Source of the DNA: Chlorops oryzae
Lineage: Eukaryota; Arthropoda; Insecta; Diptera; Chloropidae
NCBI GenBank assembly: GCA_020466095.1
Contig: CM035806.1
Span: 148,793,167-148,857,166 of the forward strand
Direction of reading: 5' to 3'
DNA: 64,000 nucleotides
Under the pieces are notes generated by a model. The model was not told the origin of the DNA. It was given only the letters and a program-made list of their open reading frames with translations, and did not search any database. Made by a program: the position numbers and the translations under genes. Below, piece after piece: positions 10,978 through 23,700 of this stretch (position 1 is its first letter; every line of letters begins with the position of its first letter).

Positions 10978-12321
10978 AAAACTCCGGAGACGGTTGATCA
11001 GAATGCGAACTTATACGTCTAAGTGAACGTAAGCGAATTTGAACATAAAAAGTAACTGTTTTTCAACTGTTCATTTGACTGCCTTTTTCAGTGCATTTAA
11101 CGCGGAATACAGTTTATTTGACCACTCTTACTTTAACTGTTCTAAGTAGTTGATTTAACTGTTGTTATTTCTCTCGGTGTACTCAGATGCGACTCGGGTA
11201 AGTAAAGTACCCATATGAAACATGAGCTTATACCGAGTTCGCAAGTAATCGATGAGTATTGAATGGGCAGGGTTGCAACCGACTTATCGGATTGCGGGCG
11301 AAGGTAATTGCTAGAACAGCTGATTGCAACTGATGAGCTCGGGAAGAATGGATCTTAGCTGTCTCTCTTACGCTTCACAAAGTTGAAGTTAATGTACTAA
11401 CTTGCCGTTATTGAGAAAGTATCCAGATGAAACAAAGCGGAAAGACAGAAAAAAAAAAACGGATTTTGTGTGCCCATTGTGTGCGATTAAACCCATTTTA
11501 TTTCCCTTAATTTGTCAATGGCTATTTGTACTCTGAGCTTTGATGAATTTTTCCCGACTTCGATTATGATATCTTCGTCTCTGATAACATTTCGTTATTC
11601 ATCATCATGTCATATGACATTTTCTAATGGGTATTTTTCAAGTACTTACGTCGAATGGAAAAATCGAAATCACTTACCGTTTAAGGGTCTTCTCTTTGCT
11701 TACTCTACTCTTTCACTTGCAATTGAAATGATTTCATCGATTTTACACTTTTATTTGGTTAATGCTCTGATCTTATACAAAAAAAATTTTTTTAAATTTA
11801 AAAAAAAAACACATTCTTTACATTTTGTTAATATAACAAATACATGAATTCAATTAAATAAGCAAACATGAATGGCCGCCTGAGCGTTGTAAAGTCGATT
11901 GATGGCTGAGTCGTTCACACACGTTCGTTGCGCTGCCCAGCGAGCAGGAGGAGAGTGACAAATCCACTTTAAATTCCTAATTCTAATGCGAAGAAGATGA
12001 GCCTTAGTCCTAGTCTAATTTATCGATAGAGTCCTTAATTCTATGTCGAAGAAATATTGCTGCTTAGTTTTTTAATTTAATTTATTTATTTATTTTTTTT
12101 ATCATAGTTGCTTCACGTTGCGTTGCGTTGCGTTGCGTTGCGTTACGTCACGTTACGTCTTTTAAGTGACATTTCCGATGAAGTTGCATTAAAGTGTTGA
12201 ATTTCAATAGAAAAAAAAGAGGAGTATTCCTAGTGCCTATTCAATTCATAGGCATTCAAAATGCTTTAGGTCCTTCCGATTTAATTCGTCGTCTTCATCT
12301 TCGTGCTCGTCCTTTCTTACA

Positions 12322-12460
12322 TTCATACAATGCGGTCTAAAGTTTACGATAATCACATCCTTAAAATTAACGATGTTCTTGCACATTGGCCCGTTGAATT
12401 CAAGAAACTAAAAGAAACGCCTGCAATGATGCAAAGAATGAGGAAGCATGAGGATTTTTA
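12322..12460 (+). pseudogene. Possible coding remnant of unknown family
   Basis: One forward frame reads RSKVYDNHILKINDVLAHWP, then VEFKKLKETP and AMMQRMRKHEDF before a stop. The composition is protein-like and low in repeats, but there is no start codon and I recognise no domain. It could equally be a chance frame. Confidence 0.25.
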
Positions 12461-12499
12461 AACAATTTTAAGAGTGATAAAGAGATTTTGAAACACATA

Positions 12500-12694
12500 T
12501 GGGCATTTCCACACGGACGCGACAATTACATGAGCAATTTTAAGTCCCGAATTCAAGAATGCGGTAAATGGTACTTTTTTTTTTAGTACTTTCTTGAAGC
12601 TCATTCGGAATTTTATATTTCAGATCAGATCAGATCAGAAAGGCATTTGTACAAATACCTACGGACGCGAAGTTACTTTTACCGGAAATGCCCA
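12500..12694. mobile_element. Small MITE with TGGGCATTTCC ends and TA flanks
   Basis: TGGGCATTTCC at the left is exactly inverted at the right (GGAAATGCCCA). TA lies directly outside each end (12498-12499, 12695-12696). ACGGACGCGA occurs near both termini. The 195-bp interior has no coding potential. The TA target site suggests a Tc1/mariner-type parent. Confidence 0.65.
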
Positions 12695-13427
12695 TATTTT
12701 AATCGATTAATTTTGAAAAATTAGACATAACTTTAATCACAGAACATTAGGGTCTTCAGTTACTTACATTTTAAATGCGATCATTTTCGTCAAATTGTTA
12801 TTGCCAGACTTCAAAGTTTTTAAACGTCTCAAACATGAGGCACAAAACCGCCGACTGGAATTTGTTGACTTTCCAATGAAAAGAAAAACGAAAAACAATT
12901 GTTTTTTTTATATTTTTTTTAATGAAATTATTTTTCATTTAATAAGTTCAAAGGGAAATTATAGTGAAAACTATGCTACGGCTTCGGAATTAAGAGAAAT
13001 CGTGGCTACTTTTGTGACACAAATAGCACTGCTAAGAGTACCCGGTAAATTTCCAGATATACATACATAGATATATTGCAAAAAAAAACAATCAATAAGG
13101 CCCCTTATATGTGTACACGTTGCTTGGTCATCTTTGCAGCACAAACTGAGGTCAGAGTGTTCTCAGACCCTTCTTTAGGTACTCAGGAGCTACCGTACAT
13201 TATGCAATTCCCAAAGAATTTAGACTCGATAAATCTTATCCGAGTCGCTGGCTTAGCGTGGTCTGCTTAAATTGGTTTTAGAGATACATAGGTGTTTTTC
13301 ACCTTTTTCAGCGTATCACCACAACGGACTTCAGGTCCAATTGTGTTGATAAAAGACAACCCACGCAACCTAACCTAACCTTATCCTACACACTACCCAA
13401 CCATTTTAGGTTAAGAAAACATAATAC
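12695..13427. other. mirr 3' flank / probable 3' UTR
   Basis: This lies just downstream of the mirr stop codon on the minus strand. No second exon or confident polyadenylation site was identified. A short AACCT repeat lies near 13360-13380. Confidence 0.45.
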
Positions 13428-14686
13428 TCACCACTTGAAGAGCGGCTTGAAGTTGTTGTTGTCATTCGACTGTGACTGTGGTGAGTTCGAGTCACAGCTG
13501 GCGCTGCTCGCGCTCGAATTCTCATCTCGCGGTGAGTAATCCTCCAAATGTGCACCATAGCCGCTTACAACGCCGTATTGCCCGGCCGCTGTGAAATTGA
13601 GCGCTGTCACCCCTTTGGATCGTGGTGGCGAGTCCGATGCGTGCGTTATCGCATTATTACTGTTGCGATAGGTAGCGGTCGTAGGGACTTGAGAAGCGGA
13701 AAACAGAAGTTTCGTTGCCACGCTCGGCATTTTCATATTCGGTGGAGTTTGGGGTGGAGTATCGGGTTGGGCTTCTGGAAACCCCATCCCCCGCTGACTC
13801 ACAATAGATGGATGATGTGTGATAGGGCGCATATGTTGCGGCTGCGGCTGCTGCTGTTGCTGTTGGTGACCCAGCAAATGACTTGGTGTTGGTGTTAAAG
13901 GTGTCCGGGTGCCGCTGGTAGGGTTGCTGTTGCTGTTGCCGTTGCCGCTGCTGTTGTTGCTGTTGCTGTTGGTATTGGTATTGCATTGAACGCTGTTCAT
14001 GGGCGTCGTAACAATTCCGGGAAAACTGCCGTAGGGCAGCGTGGTGCTGGTGGTATGAACTCGGTAATATGGTGCTGGAGAAAAATTGCTCATCATAGGT
14101 GATGGGAATTGCTGTTGCTGCTGTTGGTGTTGATGTTGGTGCTGCTGATGCGGATGCGGCTGCTGATGCTGATGATGATGCTGGCTTTGCTGCTCGTGCA
14201 TTGAGGGCACCGGTGGCGGCGTGTGTTGCTGTGGCTGTGGCATGCTCGTGTGCATTCCGCTCTGCTGATGCGGCATCCTTTGGTGTTCGAGCTGTGGGTG
14301 GTGTGGGTGGCCCATGTAAGCTGGTGGCGGTGGTGTTTTGCTCGCGACTGTATCGGCTAAACTCCAAATTTTGGGCTTGGATGCTGGAATTGGCACGCCA
14401 CAGCCCCGACCAATCTGGTTTTTTGGATCACCGTTTTCGTTCTTCAGGCAATTATTGCCCGTATTATGTGTATAACCGGATACACCGAGGGTAGCATGCA
14501 TCGGATGTTGATAGTAGGCAGGATGCGATTGATATGGATGATAGCCATGTGGATGACTTGCCGAATAGGAACCACCAGCACCAGCACCACCACCACCCGT
14601 TGGATAGTTAAGTCCACAGCGAGCATCGAGGCTCGACGTATTTGGCGGCCTGTCATCGTCTTCGCTAAACTCTTCGCTTTTTGGGC
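13428..14686 (-). CDS. mirr: mirr coding exon 5 (IRO box, low-complexity C-terminus)
   Basis: It encodes residues 378-796. The acceptor GAAG|GC gives [21 protein letters not shown] in frame. Then come a Gly/Ala stretch, [34 protein letters not shown] and the IRO box. The C-terminal half is Gln/His/Pro- and Asn-rich, encoded by CAG/CA-type repeats, and ends NNFKPLFKW. The stop TGA lies inside AAGTGGTGAGTAT, a good donor consensus after 13432, so the frame may continue into an unseen downstream exon. A long open frame in another register here is a by-product of the triplet repeats. Confidence 0.92.
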
Positions 14687-14713
14687 CTTCGATTCAGAGA
14701 GAGAGCGAGCAAC

Positions 14714-14744
<31 letters not shown>

Positions 14745-17700
14745 AATGCAAACCGAAAGGGGTTTGAGGAACTCAGTTAAAACTCAATGAAGAGTATGCA
14801 TAAGTATGTAACGAAATTAATCAAAATGGACGCAGATGCAATAGAGGATTTTTGTTTTATGTCGTCCCGAAGACTTACCTTTGCGCAAATCGGCACTTGA
14901 ATGAGAGCCGAATTCACTAGTACCGCCGCCTCCCGCATGCATCGAAGCATTCGAGCTTGTCCTATTCGTTTCCATGTTGTCCTTCTCCTTTTCATCTTCG
15001 GATGCTAATGCTTCGTCATCGTCATCAGTTCGATTTTTTGGCTCCCACGTCATCTTGTTTTCCTTCTTGAGGCGACGGCGTGCATTGGCAAACCACGTGG
15101 AGACTTGCGTCAGTGTCATCTTTGTTATGATGGCCAGCATGATTTTTTCGCCCTTCGTCGGATACGGATTCTTCTTGTGCTCATTCAGCCAGGCTTTTAA
15201 AGTGGCCGTTGATTCGCGTGTCGCATTCTTACGGCGTGCCGCGAGGTCATAGCTGGCGCCATACCTATAATGGACAAAAAAAAACCAAAAAATTGTATGA
15301 GGACAGCAAAAAGACCCGAAACACCAAACCCCAAATAATTACTCCTTATAGATATCGTTAAAATCGGTATTTTTGAAGAAATACTTTGAAATTTCTGCTG
15401 TAGACCTCTTTTTCTCTAGTTTTAAAATTTCATTTAAATTTTTTAAGCGGGGGGGTTCTGTGGAAAAGTTCTTTTGCGGCCGAAATCATTTTCTTCAATT
15501 TTTGGCTAGAATTTTCACAGTCGCTTTGTTTGCCTATTTTTCATCTCTTCTTGTTTTTGTTTTTTTTTTTTTTTTTTTTTTTTGTTTCTTTGCGAAAAAA
15601 GAGACCCAAAAACATTGAAAGTTTTCTGAAGTTGGCCTAGACAACTACTCTGCGTTGGCATTAATGACCGGAGCCTTCTAATGAAAAACCATGTCTGACG
15701 GAGAGAATATAAAACGGGAAAAACAAAGACAAAGACAACAACAACAATGGGTGGTCCGTTTGATTTGTTAGAACTGCGTTTACTCTGGCAACACTGGCGT
15801 AAAATTTCCATTATCGCATTGGACCTAGACCAAGCAAATATTTCGGTCTATCTATGTATGTTCCAACTTATTACGTCCACGTTTCACTTACAATATTTTT
15901 CCTCATTCTTGTTGTTGCTATTGTTGTTGTTTAAATTTTTGTAGTGTTGTTGTATTTTGGTTGTACCTATATTCATTTTCCTTTGGTTTGCTCTGCTTCG
16001 GTTGGGTTTGTTCTTTTGCAGATTTTGGCATTTTATTATGCTTTTCATGGCATTTTTATGGCACCGCAGAATCAACAGCTTGTGCGGTGAATATTACAGG
16101 CGGACAACGGACAACGGACGACGCACAACGGGCAACGGACAACAGCCGACGGACAGCGGACAGTGGACAACGGACAACGGATAGAGTAAGCTTTCAGGCC
16201 AGACGACATAGATACAAAAGAGAGCCCTTATTGTTTTTGTTGGTGTAGCTTTTTTTGTTAGCATTGTTGCTCTATGTGTTTTAACAAGCTGTGGTTTTGG
16301 GCCTTTTTCTCTCGTTCTTTGAACCATTTTTAGTGACGTCTACGGCAGGGCTCAATTTTGCAGTTTGTTTTTTATTCAGTTTCGGCCGCGTTTTTTCCCC
16401 CACCCCCCACTCCCCACTCCCCACTTAGCATGTTGTTCGTGCAAGGACGCGGCAATAGAGTTTTCAGAAATTTTTGGCGAACACCCTGCGAAATGGTCTC
16501 GTTTCTTTTATGCTTTTTTCGTGCTTTTTCGTGTGGTTTTTAATTTTTCCTTTTGCATCAATCTTTTTTTCTTGTTTTCTTTTTGTTTTTGTTCGCTTTT
16601 TTCGCTTTTTGTTGTTGAATTACATTTCATTGCATTCTACGAACATTTGTTTCTGTTTTAGCTACATTCTTATCGCCTTGTGCTGCTGCTGTTGCTGAAT
16701 TGTTTTCCTTCTTCTTTTTTTTTTTATTGCAATGTGTTTTGCTTTTTTTCTTCGTTTGTTTTTCATGTTTCGCTGTTTGATTTCTTTTCCTCGCATTCTC
16801 TTTTTTTGTTGTCTTTTTTCGCCTTTTTCATTTCTTTCGTTTTTTCCATTTTTTGTTGTTTTTTTTTTTTTTTTTGTTGCTTTTATTTGGTACAAGAAAC
16901 TATTTCGTGCGATAATGGAAATGAATTTAAGTACCCGGAGGAAAGTGGACGCACGACAGGAAGACGAACACGAAGAGGAAGAGGAAGAGGAAGAGAAAAG
17001 AGACGCTCTGGAAAATGAAATTGCGAATTTGTACCGAAGCTTCAAACGCTTTAAGGGGAATTGTTTCGACTAGATTTCTTCGTGTGTGACGCCCAAAGGC
17101 AGCAAAGTAGAAATAAAAAAAAAAAATAAAAAACTCTCCGTCGTTGGTTTTTTCTTCTATATTCAATTATCTGAGGATGGATATAGGAAGAAAAAAAACA
17201 ACAGACTACGGAAAAACTTTAATCGGGTTTAATTATTTCAATCCAAGATTTTTCATTCAATTGCAGACTGTTCAGATTTTATCGGAAACATAGCGTAACC
17301 CCTACTAAAACAAAAAAAAAAAAAGCAATCACCTATAAAAACAGTCTCCTCTGAGGATCAAAATACCACTCCTTAATATAGTGGGGTAGTTGTTTTGGTG
17401 CGGCAGCTTAGAGCTCACGTAGGCTCACAGATAGGCCCTTTGTGGTACCATAGAGACACGACTATCCCCTTTCTACTTCCTATAGAAGCCAATTTGACTT
17501 CCTGATGAACCGCGCGATGTCTGAAATTTTGATTTCTGTCAGTTCGGTGAGGCTGGTCAGAAAGGTGTGTCCCAGTAGAGACAGTCTTTTTGACGCTAAG
17601 GCCGGGCACTGACACAGGAAGTGGAGAATAGCTTCCTCCTTCCTCGAGCGAAAAATCGTCAAATTTGTATGGGGCTCCCAGCCTTGCAGCATGTACTGCC

Positions 17701-20700
17701 GAACAGGCAGTGGCCGGTGAGAACGGTGATACCGTCTGATGGATGGATAATATAGTGGAAATCTTCTTAAAATGAAGTTGAGAAGAACCTTCCACGTGGC
17801 CGGTTTACCGCCAATTCGATTTTAAACTTGGATTCAAAACTTTCGGCAAATTTCGCACATTTGGAACCCATTTAAAGCTTCAAGGTAAACTTTTCCCCAC
17901 CTAAGTAAACAGTTTTTATAGACCAGGTTAATTTTGGCTGTCAATTGAAGAAATTCACCTAAACTCTCAACCATGGCTTTTGAATAATTTCCAAACTAAA
18001 AAATGAAAGTTTGATTGTTAAGTTACAAATTTTATTGAAAACACAATAAATTAATTTGTGGGCGTGGCAGGGGCGGATGTCTCCCATTTTTACTTAGGAT
18101 CATACTCGGATCCCGATATACCTGTGTGCCAAATTTCGACTTGATTGGTCCAGCCGTTTCGGAGGAGATCCGACCACGGACGGACGGACAGACGGACAGA
18201 CGGACGGACGGACAGACGGACAGACGGACATGTCTAAATCGATTCAGTTTTTGATCCTGATCATTTCTATATATATTTTTCTATATCTCCGGAGCTTAAT
18301 TCTCCCTGTTACAAGATTTGCACAAAACTAATATACCCCGCTTACGCTGGGTATAAACAGCATTCACCTATAAAAACAGTCTCCTCTGAGGATCAAAAAC
18401 ACTCCTTAATATAGTGGAAGGTAGGTAGGTAGGTTGGTGCGGCAGCTTATAGCTCACGTAGGCTCACAGATAGGCCCTTTGTGGTACCATAGAGACACGA
18501 CTATCCCCTTTCTACTTCCTATAGAAGCCAATTTGACTTCCTGATGAACCGCGCGATGTCTGAAATTTTGATTTCTGACAGTTCGGTGAGGCTGGTCAGA
18601 AAGGTGTGTCCCAGTAGAGACAGTCTTTTTGACGCTAAGGCCGGGCACTGACACAGGAGGTGGAGAATAGGTTCCTCCTCCTCCTCCGAGCGACAGCTCC
18701 GGCAAAAGTCATTGTATGGGGCTCCCAGCCTTGCAGCATGTCTGCGGAACAGGCAGTGGCCGGTAAGAACGGTGATACCGTCTGATGGATGGATAATATT
18801 TATTTGGTACAAGAAACTATTTCGTGCGATAATGGAAATGAATTTAAGTACCCGGAGGAAAGTGGACGCACGACAGGAAGACGAACACGAAGAGGAAGAG
18901 GAAGAGGAAGAGAAAAGAGACGCTCTGGAAAATGAAATTGCGAATTTGTACCGAAGCTTCAAACGCTTTAAGGGGAATTGTTTCGACTAGATTTCTTCGT
19001 GTGTGACGCCTAAAGGCAGCAAAGTAGAAATAAAAAAATAAAAATAAAAAACTCTCCGTCGTTGGTTTTTTCTTCTATATTCAATTATCTGAGGATGGAT
19101 ATAGGAAGAAAAAAAACAACAGACTACGGAAAAACTTTAATCGGGTTTAATTATTTCAATCCAAAATTTTTCGTTCAATTGCAGACTGTTCAGATTTTAT
19201 CGGAAACATAGCGTAACCCCTACTAAAACAAAAAAAAACAAGTAAGAAAGCTAAAGTCGGTCAAGCCCGACTTTGAAATACCCAGCGTCCCGACATTATG
19301 AGCGCACTATGTTTTGCTTCTCTATTTGTGCGCGTGGCAGTGGGAGGGCAAAATAAATTGTTTCCCTACACCTTTCATTCGCCTTGGTGAACCTATGTTG
19401 CGAATTTGAAGCTTCTACGCCTTTTACTTCGGAAGTAACGAAAAATCTTTATTTGTGGGCGTGGCAGTGGGCAGTCCAAAAAAAAATTTTTCCTACACCT
19501 TTCATTCGCCTTGGTGAACCTATGTTGCGAATTCGAAGCTTCTACGCCTTTTACTTCGGAAGTTACGAAAAATCTTCATTTGTGGGCGTGGCAGTGGGCG
19601 GGACACAAAAAATTTTTTCCTACACCTTTCATTCGCCTTGGTGAACCTATGTTGCGAATTTGAAGCTTCTACGCCTTTTACTTCGGAAGTTATGAAAATT
19701 CTATATTTGTGGGCGTGGCAGTGGGCGGATGTTTCTACATAAATTTTTGTTCCTATCACCTTTCATTTGCTTTTTTCTTGTTGTCAACCTATGCTGCGAA
19801 TTTGAAGCTTTCTACGCTCTTTTTTGTTGTACTTTTTTCGCATTTCATAGCTTTCGTTTTTTTGCTTATTTTGTGTGGCTTTTATTGGTACAAGAAACTA
19901 TTTCGTGCGATAATGGAAATGAATTTAAGTACCGGAGGAAAGTGGACGCACGACAGGAAGACGAAAGGAAGGTGAAGAGGAAGAAGTAAAAGAGACGCTC
20001 TGGAAAATGAAATTGCGAATTTGTACCGAAGCTTGCAAACGCTTTAAGGGGAATTGTTTCGACTAGATTTCTTCGTGTGTGACGCCCAAAGGCAGCAAAG
20101 TAGAAATCCAAAAAATAAAATAAAAAACCTCCGTCGTTGGTCAATTTCTTCTATATTCAATTATCTGAGGATGGATATAGGAAGAAGAAAAACAACAGAC
20201 TACGGAAAAAACTTTAATCGGGTTTATATTATATTCAATCCAAGATTTTTCATTCAATTGCAGACTGTTCAGATTTTATCGGAAACATAGAGTAACCCCT
20301 ACTAAAACAATAAAAAAAAACAGCATTCACCTATAAAAACAGTCTCCTCTGAGGATCAAAAACACTCCTTAATATAGTGGAAGGTAGGTAGGTAGGTTGG
20401 TGCGGCAGCTTATAGCTCACGTAGGCTCACAGATAGGCCCTTTGTGGTACCATAGAGACACGACTATCCCCTTTCTACTTCCTATAGAAGCCAATTTGAC
20501 TTCCTGATGAACCGCGCGATGTCTGAAATTTTGATTTCTGACAGTTCGGTGAGGCTGGTCAGAAAGGTGTGTCCCAGTAGAGACAGTCTTTTTGACGCTA
20601 AGGCCGGGCACTGACACAGGAGGTGGAGAATAGATTCCTCCTCCTCCTCCGAGCGACAGCTCCGGCAAAAGTCATTGTATGGGGCTCCCAGCCTTGCAGC

Positions 20701-23700
20701 ATGTCTGCCGAACAGGCAGTGGCCGGTGAGAACGGTGATACCGTCTGATGGATGGATAATATAGTGGAAAATCTCCTAAAATATTAGTGAGAAGAACCTT
20801 CCACTGGACCGGTTTACCGCCAATTCGATTTTAAACTGGGATTAAAATATTCGGCAAATTTCGCATCATTTGAACCCATTAAAGCATAAGGGGAAAACTT
20901 TTCCCCACCTAAGTTGAACAGTTTATAGACCAGAATTTCTCTTCAATTCTGAAGAAATTCACCTAAACTCTCAACCATGGATTTTGAATCAAATATCATA
21001 TCACAAAATCAAATCAAAATTTGGATTGTAATTTCAAATAATCTGTGTAGTGACGGCTTTCGCGGTACGGGGTACGGGATAAAGGGTCCGTTTGGTCAAT
21101 TCAAGGGACAAAAAAAGGTTTTGGTATTGATAGATAAGTTTCAAAAGAGAGAAATCGTCTGAATTAGGACCTAGTGGCTAGTGTCTACTCTGCCCGGATT
21201 TGGAGCCTTTGTAGATATATCGTATATCTTTGCGAATCCTTTAAAATCTGTGGTTGCAAAGTAAAAGGCTCTCCCCGATCATCTCGTTCACAGATTCACA
21301 GAATTGAATAAACCAAAAGGAAGGCCTGGGTTTCCCCAGTAACACTCAGTGGAAATACTCGGCGGCCTTGAAGTTTTATAACAAAAAAAAAAAAAATAAA
21401 TACAAAAAAAAAGGAAGAAAAACATGACAATAAAAAATTCGAATGAAAATTTTTGTGTGTTTCTCTCTCCGACACCTGTTGTTCGATTCGGTATTAGATG
21501 TTGATTCCTAATCGCTTCACGTTCGATTGTTAACAAGGAAACGTAAACCGAAATACGAGAAGGACGAACTTTCGATAGTGCTCTCTCTCGCTCTTTGTCC
21601 TTTTATCTCGTAGCACCTCGCAGCATGTCATCGGCACAGAAACGGCGCGGCGCTTCGAACGGTCGTATCGAATGCACGGCAATGGAAAACAAATCGCCTC
21701 GATACAGAAAAACGACATTCGGAACAGCAATAATAACAACAACAATAATAACAACAACAACAACAACAAAAACAACAAGAGCAACAACAAAACCAGCAAT
21801 AACACACAATAATGGCGACAACAACAGAAAAGACAGACGAACAAAAGAAAACAAAAACAAAAATTCAGCAAAAAGAGAAAATTAGAGTTATCGGCAATAA
21901 TTTAGTTGTTGGCACGTTTTTATTTGTATTTGCCTTGCTGCGGCCGAATCTGTCCCCGCCTACGTCACCGTCGCCGTTTCAGTCGCCCGCAGACGGCATT
22001 GATTTTGGGGCGTTGGAGGGGGCGTTTTGTTTGTGCCTGCCGTTCGGAACAATAAAAAGGCGCAAAGTTGAGAGATATAAAATGCCGTTCGCACATTTAT
22101 TGCCACCATTATTATTATTATGTGCAAGTGGCAATTTTCGACTGGTCTGTCGTAGGGGTATTATCGCATATATCCGACATAATAAAGCCAGTCACGCTAC
22201 GGCATGCCGCTTCGCGAAACGCAACTAAACAACAACAATACCACAAAAAAAAAAAAACAAACAAACAAACAAAGTGATCTCCGTCTCTGGGTTGCTCTTT
22301 TGAGCCGTATAAAAATACGATTGGGCTCAGCGTCCACCCCCTGCAGCCGCAAAACAAAAAAAATAAATAAAAAAAATAAAAATCATTGGCAATCATTGCG
22401 AAAAATGCTGGCGAAACTAAATGGCAGTGTCACCGGCAGTGCGTCGCGCTGTAATCTCCTGTGCACAACTCTCAAATTGCGCCGTTTCACGCAATATGGC
22501 GACCAAAATGGCGTGCTCCGGTATTTTTATGCACACGCAATACAACAATGCCGCTTGGCGTCCCTCCATCCAACTTTCTAGCAGTCTCTACCTCCCTCCC
22601 GCCCACTGTCTCTCTCTCTCTCACTATCTCTCTCTACTCTCTCTCTCCTCTCACTATCTCTCTCTCACTCTCTCTCTCTGTCACTCCAATGTGTTTGCTG
22701 CAATTATCGCTACCGCCGAAGTCAACGTCAACGTCGCCGACGCCGACGCTGACGCCGTATCCGACAGCACAATCCACAATAGCCATCGCTTCATTGTACT
22801 TCCGTGAACAATTAAACGCGATTATGTCCACCGCAATCAGAAATAAATAATTTAGCATCGATTGCCTTCCCATGCAATGCCCCATTACACGTCCCCCGCC
22901 CCCTCTTACAGTCTATTTATTTTCCTGCTTGTGTATGTTTGGGTGTCCTTGTGCTTGTAGTGATTGCTACTCGCTACAAACAATTAAAATCGAATCAATT
23001 TCAATTGCGCACCGAAAGTGCTCATTCGGCTCGTAAAATTCGGAAAGTTCATATCGATGTCCTTTTTGTATTGACTACTTTCAGTCATATTCTTTATGTG
23101 TACCTTTACTATACTATTATATAATATATCATATATATATTATAGTTATATATGCATATTTAGGGTATTGCTTATTCTAAAAAATTTCTTTTTAATTCGC
23201 GCTACAACCACCTCATTTAAATATATATTCCGCGATTGAAAATATTTCTGTCATATTTTTAAATTGTTTTATATATGAATTTAGGACCACCCTAATATAT
23301 ATATAATATACAGGGTGTTCCGCATTGGGTGATCAGCCCTAAAGGGAGTGATAGGGGAGGTTAGAACTAACAAAAAATCGTATGAAACGAGAGGGTTGCA
23401 AATGCATCCCAGAAGAGTTTCGGGGGCCTTAAAGTTTTTAGGCAGTAAGTCGAGAAAAATAACTCTTCCACCGTAATGGTTCATTGTAGAAAAAAAAAAC
23501 TTAAATTTAGTTTGAAAGTCAATTGTATGTACTTTTAGGCAAAATTAAATTGATGGTAAAAATTTCACCCATTGAAGGAAAAATAAATGGTCAAAGTGAA
23601 AAATTCTGAAAAAACTTTAAATTTTTTTTACTTTGGAAGCCATTTTGGTATGAAAATTGTCCAATTAACACCAAAATTTTTTATTTTATTGAAAATGCTG

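Larger units (their letters stand above)
10282..11181. mobile_element. TIR element with two internal tRNA-like segments, copy 2
   Basis: This 900-bp element has the 14-bp inverted terminal repeat TACACCGAGAGAAA, perfect at both ends, with further imperfect similarity inward (AGTTATATTAACTG against CAGTTAAATCAACT). It carries the same two minus-strand tRNA-like segments as the copy at 6412. No protein is encoded. Confidence 0.7.
8281..12295. repeat. Duplicated block, copy 2 (about 4.0 kb)
   Basis: This is the second copy of the block at 4380. It differs by a longer TAA run (10167-10219), small indels and a 16-bp loss inside the second MITE. Its terminal part (11335-12295) is clean, with a GTTGC-type pentamer run at 12114-12150, and serves as the reference for the degraded end of copy 1. 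Confidence 0.85.

Noticed and set aside
13355..13382. AACCTAACCTAACC resembling the insect telomere repeat TTAGG
   Set aside because: Fewer than three units, and flies lack TTAGG telomeres.
13657..14367. 236-codon frame overlapping mirr exon 5 in another register, with Gln and Ala repeats
   Set aside because: CAG/CA triplet repeats keep all registers open. The register with [20 protein letters not shown] is the conserved one.
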